From the NCBI RefSeq assembly GCF_010726245.1, contig NZ_AP022561.1, forward strand, positions 5,208,001-5,272,000: a stretch of 64,000 nt of DNA, given 5' to 3'. The position numbers and the translations under genes are program-made. Positions 17,324 through 26,205 of the stretch are shown here, piece after piece (the first letter of the stretch is position 1; the number at the start of each line of letters is the position of its first letter). The notes under the pieces were generated by a model. The model was not told where the DNA came from. It ran no database searches and saw nothing but the letters and a program-made list of their open reading frames with translations. The stretch comes from Mycolicibacterium aichiense. Lineage in GTDB: Bacteria; Actinomycetota; Actinomycetes; Mycobacteriales; Mycobacteriaceae.

Positions 17324-18585
17324 CAGTTGGTCCTCTCGTTCGGGGTGCCTTCGGGTAACCGGCGCAGATACGCCTGCCGCCGCGACGCCAACTGTTCGGC
17401 CCGCTGTTCGCCGGTGAAGCGGACGAGGCCGGGGACCTCGTCGTCGAGCCGGTCGAGCGGGACGACGCGGCCGGTCGCGCCGAGATCCGGCGTCGGTCCG
17501 CCCTCGGCGAACTCGGCCATCCGCAGCGTGAGAACACCTTCCCGCAAGCCATCGGAGTCGATCCAGTTGGCTACCCCGGGATCGACCGGAGAGATCACGT
17601 AGGTGTAGCTGCCGTCGGGGTCGGCCACCGACTGCGCCTTGTTCAGGCTGCCGGTGGCATCGACGATGTTGAGCGTGGTGCCCCAGATGTTGCTCAGCGG
17701 AACCGTGAAGTACTCGGCACCACCGTCGTTGACGTTGACCACGAAAGTCTCGTCGGGACCGAGGTCGAACCGGCCCATCACGTATACCTGGTTCTTCATC
17801 GCGCCGACTTTGTCCGCCGACCAGGCCAGGTTGAAGTGGTTGGCCGGCATCTTGTAGATGCCGTGGCTGAGCTTGCCGGTGAAGTTCGCGAAGTAGGCCA
17901 TCATCGCCGCGGTCGCCTCGGCTTGCTCGTCGAGGGTGCGGGCGGGTGTGGCCGGTGCGCCACCGAGACGTTCGACGGTGATGTGGTTGGGATCGTCACT
18001 GGCCCAGTCCAACAGCACATCGCGGATGTAGAACTCGTGGGCCTCGGACGTGGTCTGCACGTGGTTGCGCCGGCCGTTGGCCGGCTCGGAGTCCACGGTG
18101 ATCGTGTAACTGCCGTCGCTGTCGACATCCATGGTCTTGCCGTTGAGGACGGCGACGGTGCCCATGTTGGCGTCCCACAGCGTGAAGTAGTTCTCGGTCA
18201 TCCGATGCTCGCCGACTCGCCCGCGGATCACGTAGCGCTCATCGCCGGAGATCGGGATCACCCGGTACACGGTGTCCGGATTGTCGATGCCCCAACGAGA
18301 TCCGGGGATCTGCCGATCGCCGACCGGGTGCGCCAGCCGGGTGATGCAGCTGACCTTGGGCCGCAGCTTGTCCTGGTTGGACGACCACACCGCCGCCGAG
18401 AACATCACCTCGGCGAACGCGGCGTCGAACCGCTCCCGCATGGCATCAGAGGCTTTCGCGCGGCTCAGCCAATTCTCCGCGACCGCCCGGTAGGCCTCTT
18501 TGACGGTCGGGTGTTCGGTCAGCTCGAGGGCTGCCAGTTCCTGCTCGTGCTGCGAGGGTGTCGCGACCGGGTCGTCGGCACTCAT
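17323..18585 (-). CDS. DUF1214-domain protein
   Basis: 420 residues. Residues 90-200 and 255-370 hold the DUF1254/1214-like beta-rich pattern (NPDTVYRVIPISGDERYVIRGRVGE, then VNDGGAEYFTVPLSNIWGTTLN and GSYTYVISPVDPGVANWID). Proteins of this type are common in mycobacteria and of unknown activity. There is no signal peptide. The start at 18585 overlaps the sulfotransferase stop by four bases (ATGA), and the stop overlaps the SDR start, so it is embedded in a coupled operon. A catabolic or tailoring role on a lipid or steroid is a guess from context only. Confidence 0.8.
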   Translation of the reverse strand: MSADDPVATPSQHEQELAALELTEHPTVKEAYRAVAENWLSRAKASDAMRERFDAAFAEVMFSAAVWSSNQDKLRPKVSCITRLAHPVGDRQIPGSRWGIDNPDTVYRVIPISGDERYVIRGRVGEHRMTENYFTLWDANMGTVAVLNGKTMDVDSDGSYTITVDSEPANGRRNHVQTTSEAHEFYIRDVLLDWASDDPNHITVERLGGAPATPARTLDEQAEATAAMMAYFANFTGKLSHGIYKMPANHFNLAWSADKVGAMKNQVYVMGRFDLGPDETFVVNVNDGGAEYFTVPLSNIWGTTLNIVDATGSLNKAQSVADPDGSYTYVISPVDPGVANWIDSDGLREGVLTLRMAEFAEGGPTPDLGATGRVVPLDRLDDEVPGLVRFTGEQRAEQLASRRQAYLRRLPEGTPNERTN

Positions 18586-19751
18586 TGGTTGTCCTTTCGA
18601 AAACGCTTGTTGTACAACGCGAAACGTTCATCAATCTGCCCGTCGCTGAGGCCATAGGCACCCAGGTCGTACGGCGGGCGCGGAACTTCACGCGGCCGGT
18701 TGGCCAGCCAGCCGGACATCGCGCCGGCCGCGGTGTCGGTCAGTTCCAGCCCGACCGCGTCGTACACCCGGCGCACCTGACCGATCGGGTCGGCGACCGC
18801 ATCCTCGTACTGGATGTCGGTGACCCGGGCCGGCTCGTCGGACCAACTGTCCCGCACGGCCAGTGCGCGGTCATTGGTCCAGCCCATGCGCTCGAGCCAT
18901 TGCGACCCCACCCGCCGCGGGTCGACCTCGTCGGCGTGCATGGCGTGCAGGGTCGCATTCAGACTGGCACCGGAGGCCACGGTGGTACGCGGATCGCGGT
19001 GCATGTGGACGACGTGTACGCCGGGGAATTCGTCCCGCAGTGCATCGAGGTACCCGAGATGAGCAGGCGATTTCAGTACCCAGCGCCCGGCGGTGATTCC
19101 TCGGCGGCGCTGCTGCCACTGCAGGAATCGCAGCATGCGGTGCAGATAACGGTAGGCCGGCGCGAAATCCTGGGTGTTGAGCCACGATCGGTAATTGGGC
19201 AGGTTGGCACCGGACTCCGGAACATGCGACAGGAAGGCATCAGCCAGGAAGACGATCTCTTCCTCGGCTTCCCTGGCATACATCGGATGGATGGCGAACA
19301 GTTCCGGGGCCAGCTCGCGGGACTTGTTCTCCCGCGCTTCACTGATTGCGATGCGCGGGTCGGTGCGGGCGAAGTCGTGGTCCAGTTTCGGCGCGGCCTC
19401 CACCACCTCCCAGCCGCGGGCACAGTGCAATCGTGTGTCGGCGGCGAGTAGACGCTGCAGCAGCGTGGTCCCGCTGCGCATCATCCCGACGACGACGATC
19501 GGTGCCTCGACCTGTTCGTCGAGGATCTCGGGGTGGCGTTCGATCCACGCCTGCGTGCGCAGCCGCATGCGGAGGCTGTGCACGATGCCGGATCGCAGAA
19601 TGTGCTCACCGATCGCGTTGAGCCCCGCGCCGGGGTAGTCGTCGAGCAGGACGCCCAGGGGTTCCTCGAAGTCCCCGGGACCCCAGTCGCTGAGCCCTTC
19701 CTTGCGCTGGGCGTCGGCCAGGACGCCCGCCATCGCAAAGGTGCCGGCCAT
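18582..19751 (-). CDS. Sulfotransferase-family protein
   Basis: 389 residues. The 5'-phosphosulfate loop of PAPS-dependent sulfotransferases is clear: PIVVVGMMRSGTTLLQRLLA near residue 90. The 3'-phosphate region (VVHMHRDPRTTVASGASLNA) and a preceding WVLKSPAHLGYLDAL match the mycobacterial Stf-like family. It would move sulfate from PAPS to an alcohol, perhaps a sterol or glycolipid, although many members of this sub-family have no shown activity. ATG at 19751 is four bases from the stop of the SnoaL gene, and its own stop overlaps the DUF1214 start. The acceptor is unknown. Confidence 0.86.
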   Translation of the reverse strand: MAGTFAMAGVLADAQRKEGLSDWGPGDFEEPLGVLLDDYPGAGLNAIGEHILRSGIVHSLRMRLRTQAWIERHPEILDEQVEAPIVVVGMMRSGTTLLQRLLAADTRLHCARGWEVVEAAPKLDHDFARTDPRIAISEARENKSRELAPELFAIHPMYAREAEEEIVFLADAFLSHVPESGANLPNYRSWLNTQDFAPAYRYLHRMLRFLQWQQRRRGITAGRWVLKSPAHLGYLDALRDEFPGVHVVHMHRDPRTTVASGASLNATLHAMHADEVDPRRVGSQWLERMGWTNDRALAVRDSWSDEPARVTDIQYEDAVADPIGQVRRVYDAVGLELTDTAAGAMSGWLANRPREVPRPPYDLGAYGLSDGQIDERFALYNKRFRKDNQ

Positions 19752-19755
19752 CGGC

Positions 19756-20199
19756 TCAGAACTTCAGGTGCTGGCTCACGTCGCCGACCTGGTCGACGAA
19801 CATGGTGCGCGAGTCGAACCACCACTGGCCGTCGATCCGATGGAAGGTGTCGTGATAGTGCCCGGTGACGATGACCTGCAACGGCAGCTCAGGAGTGGCC
19901 TGGGTGACGCAGTAGTAGGACCTGCTGCGTGCGGTTCCGGCTTCGTCGTCGATGTACAGCTGCACGTTGCTGGTGTTGTGCTTGGTCTTGGGCGTCCCGT
20001 CCTCATAGAGGCGGGTGGCCATCTCGTACATGCCGCGCACCCGGTCCCGGCCCTCGAAGACCGTCTCGGGCGGCCCGTTCTCCACACCGCAGATACGCCC
20101 GTGCGCGAACAGGTCCGCGACGCCGTCGAGGTCGCCGGCATCGATCAGTTCGGCATAGACGTAGATGAGGTTGGTGATCGCTTGCGCACTGTCGCTCAT
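19756..20199 (-). CDS. SnoaL-like (NTF2-fold) protein
   Basis: 147 residues with the cone-fold pattern: YAELIDAGDLDGVADLFAHGRI, then HNTSNVQLYIDDEAGTARSRSYYCVTQ and VTGHYHDTFHRIDGQWWFDSR. The family covers steroid isomerases, polyketide cyclases and small dehydratases. D20/D27 and the paired aromatic/His residues suggest a ligand pocket, but the activity cannot be assigned. It is the first gene of the sulfotransferase/DUF1214/SDR operon, and its start at 20199 faces the divergent SDR at 20260. Only 60 bases separate the two, so promoters must overlap or be leaderless. Confidence 0.82.
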   Translation of the reverse strand: MSDSAQAITNLIYVYAELIDAGDLDGVADLFAHGRICGVENGPPETVFEGRDRVRGMYEMATRLYEDGTPKTKHNTSNVQLYIDDEAGTARSRSYYCVTQATPELPLQVIVTGHYHDTFHRIDGQWWFDSRTMFVDQVGDVSQHLKF

Positions 20200-20259
20200 G
20201 TCAAGCCGATGATCGCAGAGCAATTGCTTAGATGGGCTTGTTTGTCCAGAATTGCCGCT

Positions 20260-21159
20260 ATGCTCGCCCGCGTGACTCAGTGGTCGCCGGCCCGGCTCGG
20301 CAATCTCAGCGGTAAGCGAATCATCGTGACAGGCGCGACCAACGGTGTGGGGCTGGGCACGACGCGAGCTCTGGCCCACGCAGGCGCACATGTGATCATG
20401 GCCGTGCGCAACACCGCCCTCGGCGAGCAGCGCGCCGCCGAGATCGCCGGATCGACGGAGGTGATCGAGCTGAACCTGGCCGATCTCGCCTCGGTCCGCG
20501 GCTTCACCGACCGGCTCGACGGCGACGTCGACATCCTCATCAACAACGCCGGCGCGCTGACCGACAAGCGTCACGAGACCGTCGACGGTTTCGAGACCAC
20601 CTTGGGCACCAACGTGCTGGGTCCGTTCGCGCTGACGAACCTGTTGTTCGCCCGGGTACGTTCGCAGATCATCAACGTCTCTTCCGACGGCCACCGCCAA
20701 GCGACTCTTCGCCTCGACGACATGCACCTGCGCCACAGCAAGTGGACGTCGATGGGTGCCTACACCCATTCGAAGCTCGTCATGATGCTGTGGGGCCTGG
20801 AGCTCGACCGCCGACTGCGGGCCGCCGACTCCGGCGTCGTCACCCAACTGGTGCATCCCGGCTGGGTGGCCTCCAACCTGACCCAGACATCCGATTCACC
20901 GTTGATGTCGTTGGCGCACAAGGTGGCCAAAGGGGTGGCCGACCGATTCGGCAACGACATCGACCAGGGCGCGGCACCGACGCTGTACTGCATCAGCGAG
21001 CCGATCCCCCCGGGCAGCTACGTCGGGGCCAGCGCCCGGCTGGGATTGCGCGGCGAGCCGGCACTGATCGGCCGCTCCCCCGGCGCGTGTGATTACGACG
21101 CGGCCGCCCGAGTGGTGCAGTTCGCCGAAAAAGAAACCGGCACAACGATTCCGGTCTAG
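20260..21159 (+). CDS. SDR, retinol dehydrogenase-like
   Basis: 299 residues from the ATG at 20260; GTG at 20272 (MTQWSPARLGNLSGK) is an equally good start and no ribosome site separates them. It has TGATNGVGLG for cofactor binding, NNAG, VSSDGH with the active-site Ser, and AYTHSKLV with Tyr/Lys, in the order seen in retinol dehydrogenase-like and oxidoreductase SDRs of mycobacteria. NADP use is suggested by VRN after the second strand. It is transcribed away from the SnoaL operon and overlaps the convergent NhaA-DsbA gene by four bases. The substrate is unknown. Confidence 0.88.
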   Translation: MLARVTQWSPARLGNLSGKRIIVTGATNGVGLGTTRALAHAGAHVIMAVRNTALGEQRAAEIAGSTEVIELNLADLASVRGFTDRLDGDVDILINNAGALTDKRHETVDGFETTLGTNVLGPFALTNLLFARVRSQIINVSSDGHRQATLRLDDMHLRHSKWTSMGAYTHSKLVMMLWGLELDRRLRAADSGVVTQLVHPGWVASNLTQTSDSPLMSLAHKVAKGVADRFGNDIDQGAAPTLYCISEPIPPGSYVGASARLGLRGEPALIGRSPGACDYDAAARVVQFAEKETGTTIPV

Positions 21160-22985
21160 CGTTCGGCCGCCTCAGTGGGCCGGCCGGCCTCCAGCGCGCG
21201 GATCAGGCTGGCCGCATCCCACGGCCCCTTGTGCCGAACACCGTTGACGAAGAACGTCGGTGTTGAGTTGAGATCCATCAGCTCGGCGTCCTGCGCGTCG
21301 TCGTCGACCCGGTGCAATACCCGCGATGAATGCAGGTCGTCATCGAATTGAGCGATGTCACAACCGACTTGGTCGGCGTAACGGTAGATGTGCTGCCATT
21401 CCAGGTGGTCCTGGAACTCGAACATCTGCACCGCAAGGTCGAAGAACTTGCCCTGCAGGGCGGCGGCCTCGCTGGCTCGGGCAGCGTCCATGGCGCGCGG
21501 ATGCACCCGCTCCAGCGGTAGATGCCGCCACACATAACGCAGTTGGTCACCGAAGTACTCGCGGACTTCGTCGATCGAGCCGGTGGCGCGGCTGCAGAAC
21601 GGGCACTCGAAGTCGCCGTATTCGACCAGGGTCAGCGGCGCGTCCACTCGCCCGCGGATGTGGTCGCGTTCCGGGTCGACGTCACGGACCAGCTTGTGGC
21701 CGACCGGAACCGGCGGGCTGAGCTTATCGGTGAGCCGGAAGACAGCCCATCCCAACGTGAATGCGATCACCGACGCCGCCAGGACACCGACGCGGGCCAG
21801 GTCGGCTGAACGCGGATTGGTGATCGCCAGGTCGACGATGAACAGCGAGATGGTGAAGCCGATACCGGACAGCGCCGCGCCACCGGCGACGCGTCGCAAC
21901 GTCAAGCCCGGAGACAGCCGCCCGAGTCCGGTGCGCTGCACGATCCAGGTTGCCCCGGTGATGCCGATCAGCTTGCCGAGCACCAGGCCGGCCACCACGC
22001 CCCAGGTCAGTGGCGAGCGCACGGCCGCCAACACGGTGTCGGCGTCCAGTCGCACACCGGCATTGGCCAGCGCGAACAACGGCAGCACGCCGAAGGAGAC
22101 GTACGGCCCGAAACCGGTGACCAGCCGTTCGTTGATCGAAATCGAATCGCGCAGACTGCGGGTGGCGGCGCGGGCGTACTCCGAATTCGGTGACTGGCGA
22201 AATGCCCGGATCACGTCGACGGCGGCCTCCACGCGCTGGCGTTCGGGGGTGAACACCGGGATCACCAGAGCCACCACCACACCGGCGAGGGTGGGGTGCA
22301 CCCCGCCGGCGAACAGGGCCAGCCACAGAGCAACGGCCAGAATCGAATACGACACCCCACGCAGGGCGGCCGGCAGGTAGCGAACGCCGACCAGCGCAAG
22401 CACGAGCGCGACGGCGACCACCAGCGGCACGATCCGGATCTGTTCGGAGTAGAACAGCGCGATGGCGGCCAGTGCACCCACGTCATCGACGACCGCCAAC
22501 GTCAAAAGGAACGTCCGCAGCCGCGCCGGATATTTGGGCGCAATGATGGCCAGCGCCCCAACCAGGAACGCGGTATCGGTCGAGATGACGACTCCCCATG
22601 CACTGGCATCCTCGCCAGAGGGGTTGAGCAGCAGGAAGATCACCGCAGGCATCGTCAGCCCGGCGATCGCCGCGACCACCGGCACCAGGGCACGTGAGCG
22701 CTCGGTGAGTTCGCCGATGGTGAACTGGGCCTTGACCTCCAGGCCGACGATGAAGAAGAAGAACGCCATCAACGCGTCGTTGACGAGCTCCTTGACGGTC
22801 AACTCGCCGTGCAGGTTTCCGAAGCTCAGCCCGACGTGCGTTTCCCAGAACTCGGAATAGGTGTGCGCCCAGGGCGAATTCGCCCACAAGATGGCCGCGA
22901 GGGTGAATGTCAGCAGAAGTGCCGCGGCGGCGTTCTCGCCAAAGCGTTTCGCTGTCGGGTCGCGACCCAACCGGCTACCTCTCAC
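21156..22985 (-). CDS. nhaA: NhaA Na+/H+ antiporter fused to a DsbA-like thioredoxin domain
   Basis: 609 residues. Residues 1 to about 405 are a full NhaA antiporter: TVKELVNDALMAFFFFIVGLEVK, the ion-binding Asp pair in LTLAVVDDVGALAAI, and GFTISLFIVDLA near the end. After a linker (VPVGHKLVRDVDPERDH) comes a DsbA/thioredoxin domain with the active site DFECPFCSRATG near residue 440 and the cis-Pro loop NSTPTFFVNG. NhaA exports sodium for protons at the inner membrane; the fused domain could act as an oxidoreductase at the membrane face. GTG at 22985 makes a four-base GTGA overlap with the GH76 stop; ATG at 23021 is the alternative. Such fusions occur in other actinobacteria. Confidence 0.92.
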   Translation of the reverse strand: MRGSRLGRDPTAKRFGENAAAALLLTFTLAAILWANSPWAHTYSEFWETHVGLSFGNLHGELTVKELVNDALMAFFFFIVGLEVKAQFTIGELTERSRALVPVVAAIAGLTMPAVIFLLLNPSGEDASAWGVVISTDTAFLVGALAIIAPKYPARLRTFLLTLAVVDDVGALAAIALFYSEQIRIVPLVVAVALVLALVGVRYLPAALRGVSYSILAVALWLALFAGGVHPTLAGVVVALVIPVFTPERQRVEAAVDVIRAFRQSPNSEYARAATRSLRDSISINERLVTGFGPYVSFGVLPLFALANAGVRLDADTVLAAVRSPLTWGVVAGLVLGKLIGITGATWIVQRTGLGRLSPGLTLRRVAGGAALSGIGFTISLFIVDLAITNPRSADLARVGVLAASVIAFTLGWAVFRLTDKLSPPVPVGHKLVRDVDPERDHIRGRVDAPLTLVEYGDFECPFCSRATGSIDEVREYFGDQLRYVWRHLPLERVHPRAMDAARASEAAALQGKFFDLAVQMFEFQDHLEWQHIYRYADQVGCDIAQFDDDLHSSRVLHRVDDDAQDAELMDLNSTPTFFVNGVRHKGPWDAASLIRALEAGRPTEAAER

Positions 22986-24076
22986 GCTGTCACCGTATGC
23001 GCCGCCTCCATCAACATCCAACCCGACAGCTGCACCGACAGGTCGCGCTCGGGTGTCTGCGACGAGTTCACCGCGCCTTCGACGAACTGTGCCTGTCCGC
23101 CGCCGACGGTGGGGATCTCGGCGATGCTGCCCCAGGCGGGGCCGAACAACGGCATGCCGTCGACGCTTTGGCGGTTGTCCCAGGCCGCCTGCGCCGACGC
23201 CAGTACGAGCGCGCGGGCGCTCTCGCGGGTGTCCGCCGTCGCGTCACCAGGCAGGGCCGTCGCGGTGAGCGCGAGGTAGCGTGCGGTGATCCCGGCGAAC
23301 AGCCCGCCGTCGCCGCCGCCGGTCCCGTTCAGGATTCCATCGGTCGCCATGTGCTCGGCTATCGCCGCGACCAGCCGTCGCACCCGTTCCGCATGCCGGT
23401 CGTCGTGCGTGCGGGCGGCAAGCTCGGTCTCCAGTCCCAGCACCACGCCCTGGCAATAGGTGTACTGGGCCCGCACCAGCGAGCCCGCCTTGATGCCGTC
23501 GAACACAAGATGGGTCTCGGGGTCGATCAAGGTCTCGTCGATCCAGTCGGCCATCTGCTGGGCGCGGCGCAGCCGATCGTCATAACGGGCCAGGAAGATC
23601 CCGGCCGGTCCGTTGGCGGGAGCATTGAAGAACTGATCCTGCTTGCGCCAAGGGATTCCGCCGCCGTCTTCGGGCACCCAGGAGGTGATGAACTGGTCAC
23701 ACAACGTCTTCAGGGCCCGCGGTCGCCCCACCCCTGCCACCCGGTCGGCGCGTTCGAGCGCCAAGGCCAGCCAGGCCATGTCGTCGTAATAGCTGTTGGT
23801 CCAGCGGCCGTTGTTGCGCAGCCGGTGCCCGCGGATCTGACGCTTGATCTCGCCGAGCCGGTGCGGCTGCGGGTCGCGTAACTGCGCATCGACCAGACAG
23901 TCGAGCAGGTGGGCCTGCCACCAGTAGTGCCAGGTCCCGAACAGCCGATCCCGGCGGGTGGACGGCCAGGCGACGACGCCGAGTTGGGTTCCGGGCAGTC
24001 CCCAGAGCCGGCGCAGGTGTCGCTTCGCGATCGCTGTTTCGGCACTGGCAGCGCGGTTCGCCCACAGCTGGTGCAT
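22982..24076 (-). CDS. Glycoside hydrolase family 76-like protein (Rv0365c-like)
   Basis: 364 residues. The all-helical (alpha/alpha)6 pattern and the adjacent Asp pair in TNSYYDDMAWLALALERA match family GH76, endo-alpha-1,6-mannanases that act by a retaining mechanism with the two Asp residues. YCQGVVLGLETEL and GGGDGGLFAGITARYLAL are further family marks. There is no signal peptide, so a cytoplasmic role on mannan-type glycans or lipomannan precursors is suggested. The gene is followed by a coupled NhaA gene and preceded by trmH at 14 bases. In M. tuberculosis Rv0365c is the counterpart but sits nearer to fba. Confidence 0.84.
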   Translation of the reverse strand: MHQLWANRAASAETAIAKRHLRRLWGLPGTQLGVVAWPSTRRDRLFGTWHYWWQAHLLDCLVDAQLRDPQPHRLGEIKRQIRGHRLRNNGRWTNSYYDDMAWLALALERADRVAGVGRPRALKTLCDQFITSWVPEDGGGIPWRKQDQFFNAPANGPAGIFLARYDDRLRRAQQMADWIDETLIDPETHLVFDGIKAGSLVRAQYTYCQGVVLGLETELAARTHDDRHAERVRRLVAAIAEHMATDGILNGTGGGDGGLFAGITARYLALTATALPGDATADTRESARALVLASAQAAWDNRQSVDGMPLFGPAWGSIAEIPTVGGGQAQFVEGAVNSSQTPERDLSVQLSGWMLMEAAHTVTA

Positions 24077-24090
24077 GCCCTAATCCTGCC

Positions 24091-24735
24091 CTACCAGGCC
24101 TGTGACAGGTCGGCCCATTGCCTGATCCAGGCGTGCATTGCGATGCCTGCCGCTACGGCGGCGTTGACGCTGCGCGTCGACCCGAATTGTGCGATTGACA
24201 CGGTGACCGCCGCGCCCCTCCGGGCGGCGTCGGAGATTCCCGGCCCCTCCTGCCCGAACACCAGCACGCAGTCCCGGGGCAGGACAGTGGTTTCCAGCGG
24301 CACCGCGCCCGCGACGTTGTCGACAGCGACCACCGTCAGTCCCGCATCGGTGGCGAAGGCCAACAGATCCTCGGTGTTCTCGTGATGAGCCAGCCGTTGG
24401 TAGCGGTCGGTGACCATCGCGCCACGGCGATTCCACCGCCGCCGGCCGACGATGTGCACGGTGTCGACAGCGAATGCGTTGGCCGTGCGGACCACCGCGC
24501 CGATGTTCGCGTCGTTCCCGAAATTCTCGATCGCGATGTGCAACGGATGCCTTCGCCGATCGATGTCGGCGATGATCGCTTCCCGCGTCCAGTACCGGTA
24601 GGCGTCGACGACATTGCGTGTATCGCCTTCGCGCAACAGGTCTGGGTCGTAGCGGGGATCGTCGGGCAGGTTACCCACCCAAGGCCCGACGCCGGGGGCG
24701 CCGGTACTCCATTCGGTGGGACCGGGGTCAGTCAT
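24091..24735 (-). CDS. TrmH/SpoU-family RNA 2'-O-methyltransferase
   Basis: 214 residues. The SPOUT knot motifs are all visible: IAIENFGNDANIGAVVRTANAF (motif 1), CVLVFGQEGPGIS (motif 2) and VSIAQFGSTRSVNAAVAAGIAMHAW (motif 3), the last two forming the S-adenosylmethionine knot. Such enzymes methylate the ribose of a tRNA or rRNA nucleotide. The counterpart in M. tuberculosis is Rv0380c. I use the ATG at 24735 (MTDPGPTEW). It is followed by the GH76 gene. The exact RNA target is not predictable from this sequence. Confidence 0.9.
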   Translation of the reverse strand: MTDPGPTEWSTGAPGVGPWVGNLPDDPRYDPDLLREGDTRNVVDAYRYWTREAIIADIDRRRHPLHIAIENFGNDANIGAVVRTANAFAVDTVHIVGRRRWNRRGAMVTDRYQRLAHHENTEDLLAFATDAGLTVVAVDNVAGAVPLETTVLPRDCVLVFGQEGPGISDAARRGAAVTVSIAQFGSTRSVNAAVAAGIAMHAWIRQWADLSQAW

Positions 24736-25279
24736 GGACGACCCACAACACCGCATCAGGTGAGGCGTTCGGCTGGATCAGCACGCAAGCACCATAGGCC
24801 GCGCAGCCAGGTTCAGGGCCGTCGGCATCGGGCCCTGCGTCGATGCCGACAAGCGCGAATTCGTCATTCCAGGAGGATTCAGCAACTTTGACGTTCCGGT
24901 CCCCCAGTGCCGGCGATTCACCGATCTTTGCCCCGGCGAGGGTATAGCTCGATTTGCTGGCGGAATCTGGGCATGCGGCTGCACAGATCGGCCATGTCAC
25001 AGCCGGAATTGCGGTGCCGAGGGCGGCGATTCTCCGCCCCGCCGCGGCGGCCCGACACTGTGCCGACAGAGGTGCGATACAGGTCACCCAAGGCCCTTTT
25101 TGCCCTCCAGATCGCCCTCGGCACATACCATGCGCCCCCAACACCACCGGTAATAACGGATCGGTCTCGGCCGATATGGAGTCCAGGGTCTCCAGCCCCG
25201 TTGGCAGGTGCGCCGCCCTTGACCAGGAATTCTGTGCGCACAGGTGTTCACGCAAGCCGTTGCTTCGGTGAGGGTGCAC
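24728..25279 (-). CDS. Doubtful hypothetical ORF (possible decayed gene)
   Basis: The 717 bases between trmH and the next operon hold one open frame of interest on the minus strand, 183 codons. The last 70 or so residues (DRNVKVAESSWNDEFALVGIDAGP ... LIQPNASPDAVLWVVHD) look protein-like; the N-terminal half is Arg/Cys-rich and looks like chance reading. By rough count, third-position GC in the C-terminal part is lower than in neighbouring genes. It would overlap the trmH start by eight bases. A fragmentary or frameshifted remnant is as likely as a working gene. I do not recognise it. Confidence 0.28.
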   Translation of the reverse strand: MHPHRSNGLREHLCAQNSWSRAAHLPTGLETLDSISAETDPLLPVVLGAHGMCRGRSGGQKGPWVTCIAPLSAQCRAAAAGRRIAALGTAIPAVTWPICAAACPDSASKSSYTLAGAKIGESPALGDRNVKVAESSWNDEFALVGIDAGPDADGPEPGCAAYGACVLIQPNASPDAVLWVVHD

Positions 25280-25338
25280 TACGGATCTTGTCGGCTACCC
25301 CCCGGTAACCAGCGCTTTTCCGGCTAACGGCTGGAGTC

Positions 25339-25367
25339 TTGGCACGTTTCGGCGAGATACTGATATT
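25339..25367 (+). promoter_or_regulatory. Candidate promoter of the moeY/c-di-GMP operon
   Basis: TTGGCA (25339-25344), a 17-base spacer and GATATT (25362-25367) form a reasonable SigA-type promoter 85 bases upstream of the first gene. Transcription would start near 25374 and give a leader of about 80 bases that contains the hairpin at 25410. Inferred from motif only. Confidence 0.5.
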
Positions 25368-25409
25368 TGCAAGTTCGAATAAATAACCCTTGTTCCACCT
25401 CGGTAACCG

Positions 25410-25430
25410 CTGCGGAACCCCCCACCGCAG
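25410..25430 (+). promoter_or_regulatory. Leader hairpin upstream of the moeY/c-di-GMP operon
   Basis: CTGCGG pairs with CCGCAG around a 9-base C-rich loop, 22 bases before the start codon; CGGTAACCG, itself self-complementary, lies directly upstream. It could influence translation of the operon. It does not match a riboswitch consensus that I know. Confidence 0.35.
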
Positions 25431-25452
25431 GCCCCTCAAAAGATGGGAAATG

Positions 25453-26205
25453 ATGAACGCCTCCGTGCTGGCCTTTCCGGAACAAAAGCTCTACAGCCTG
25501 CCCGAAACCATTAGCTGGCGCGACGAAGATACCGGCTGCACCATCGTGCTGGCCCAACCGGACAGCGAACCCGAGCTATGGGAGGACTACCTGCAGGGAG
25601 CGCTGAATAGTTATGCAAAGCACGGAGTCGAGGCGGCCCTGGACATCGACTCGTTCCGGGACGGCCGCGACACCACCCTGTTCTACACCGCGCTCGACGA
25701 CAACGGAAAAATGCTCGGCGGGCTGCGGGCCAAGGGGCCATACCTCCTGGCCGACGAATCGCACGCGATCGTCGAATGGGACGGTCAGCCCGGCCAGGAC
25801 GCCGTCCGCAAGATGATCACCGACCGCCTGCCCTTCGGCGTGGTGGAGATGAAGTCAGCCTGGGTCAGTGACGACCCGGCCCGCAGCGGCGAGCTCACCC
25901 GGACGTTCGCTCGCACCGCCTTCCCCACGATGACTCTGCTCGGGGCCCAGTTCATCCTGGCGACAGCCGCCGCGCACGTCTTGGACCGGTGGAGCACCTC
26001 CGGTGGCGTAGTGGCCACCAAGATCCCCGCGGCGGCTTACCCGAGCGATCGCTACCGCACGAAGATGATGTGGTGGGATAGGCGCACGTTCGCCAATCAC
26101 GCCGAGCCGGGGCAGTTGGCCAAAATCGTCAAGGAGATGCGCATGCTGGCCACGCTTTCGGACGAGTTCAGCGGCTTCGGCATGCAGTACGGGAGCGGCA
26201 TGTGA
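25453..26205 (+). CDS. N-acyltransferase-like protein (Rv1356c-like)
   Basis: 250 residues, soluble, no signal peptide. Order and spacing recall the GNAT-like N-acyl amino acid/autoinducer synthase fold: GYLLADESHAIVEWDG-type central strands (here LLADESHAIVEWDGQPGQDA), VEMKSAWVSDDPARSGELTRTF, then FILATAAAHVLDRW and a C-terminal half with MMWWDRR. I cannot see a definite acyl-CoA loop, so this is a tentative fold call. It is the first gene of a three-gene coupled operon; its stop overlaps the moeY start (ATGTGA region, four bases). In M. tuberculosis Rv1356c sits beside moeY (Rv1355c) in the same way. ATG at 25450 is an equally possible start. Confidence 0.72.
   Translation: MNASVLAFPEQKLYSLPETISWRDEDTGCTIVLAQPDSEPELWEDYLQGALNSYAKHGVEAALDIDSFRDGRDTTLFYTALDDNGKMLGGLRAKGPYLLADESHAIVEWDGQPGQDAVRKMITDRLPFGVVEMKSAWVSDDPARSGELTRTFARTAFPTMTLLGAQFILATAAAHVLDRWSTSGGVVATKIPAAAYPSDRYRTKMMWWDRRTFANHAEPGQLAKIVKEMRMLATLSDEFSGFGMQYGSGM

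Noticed and set aside
25260..25449. c-di-GMP or c-di-AMP riboswitch in the leader of the moeY operon
   Set aside because: Hairpins and repeated GGTAACC are present, but the conserved cores of known riboswitch classes were not recognised.
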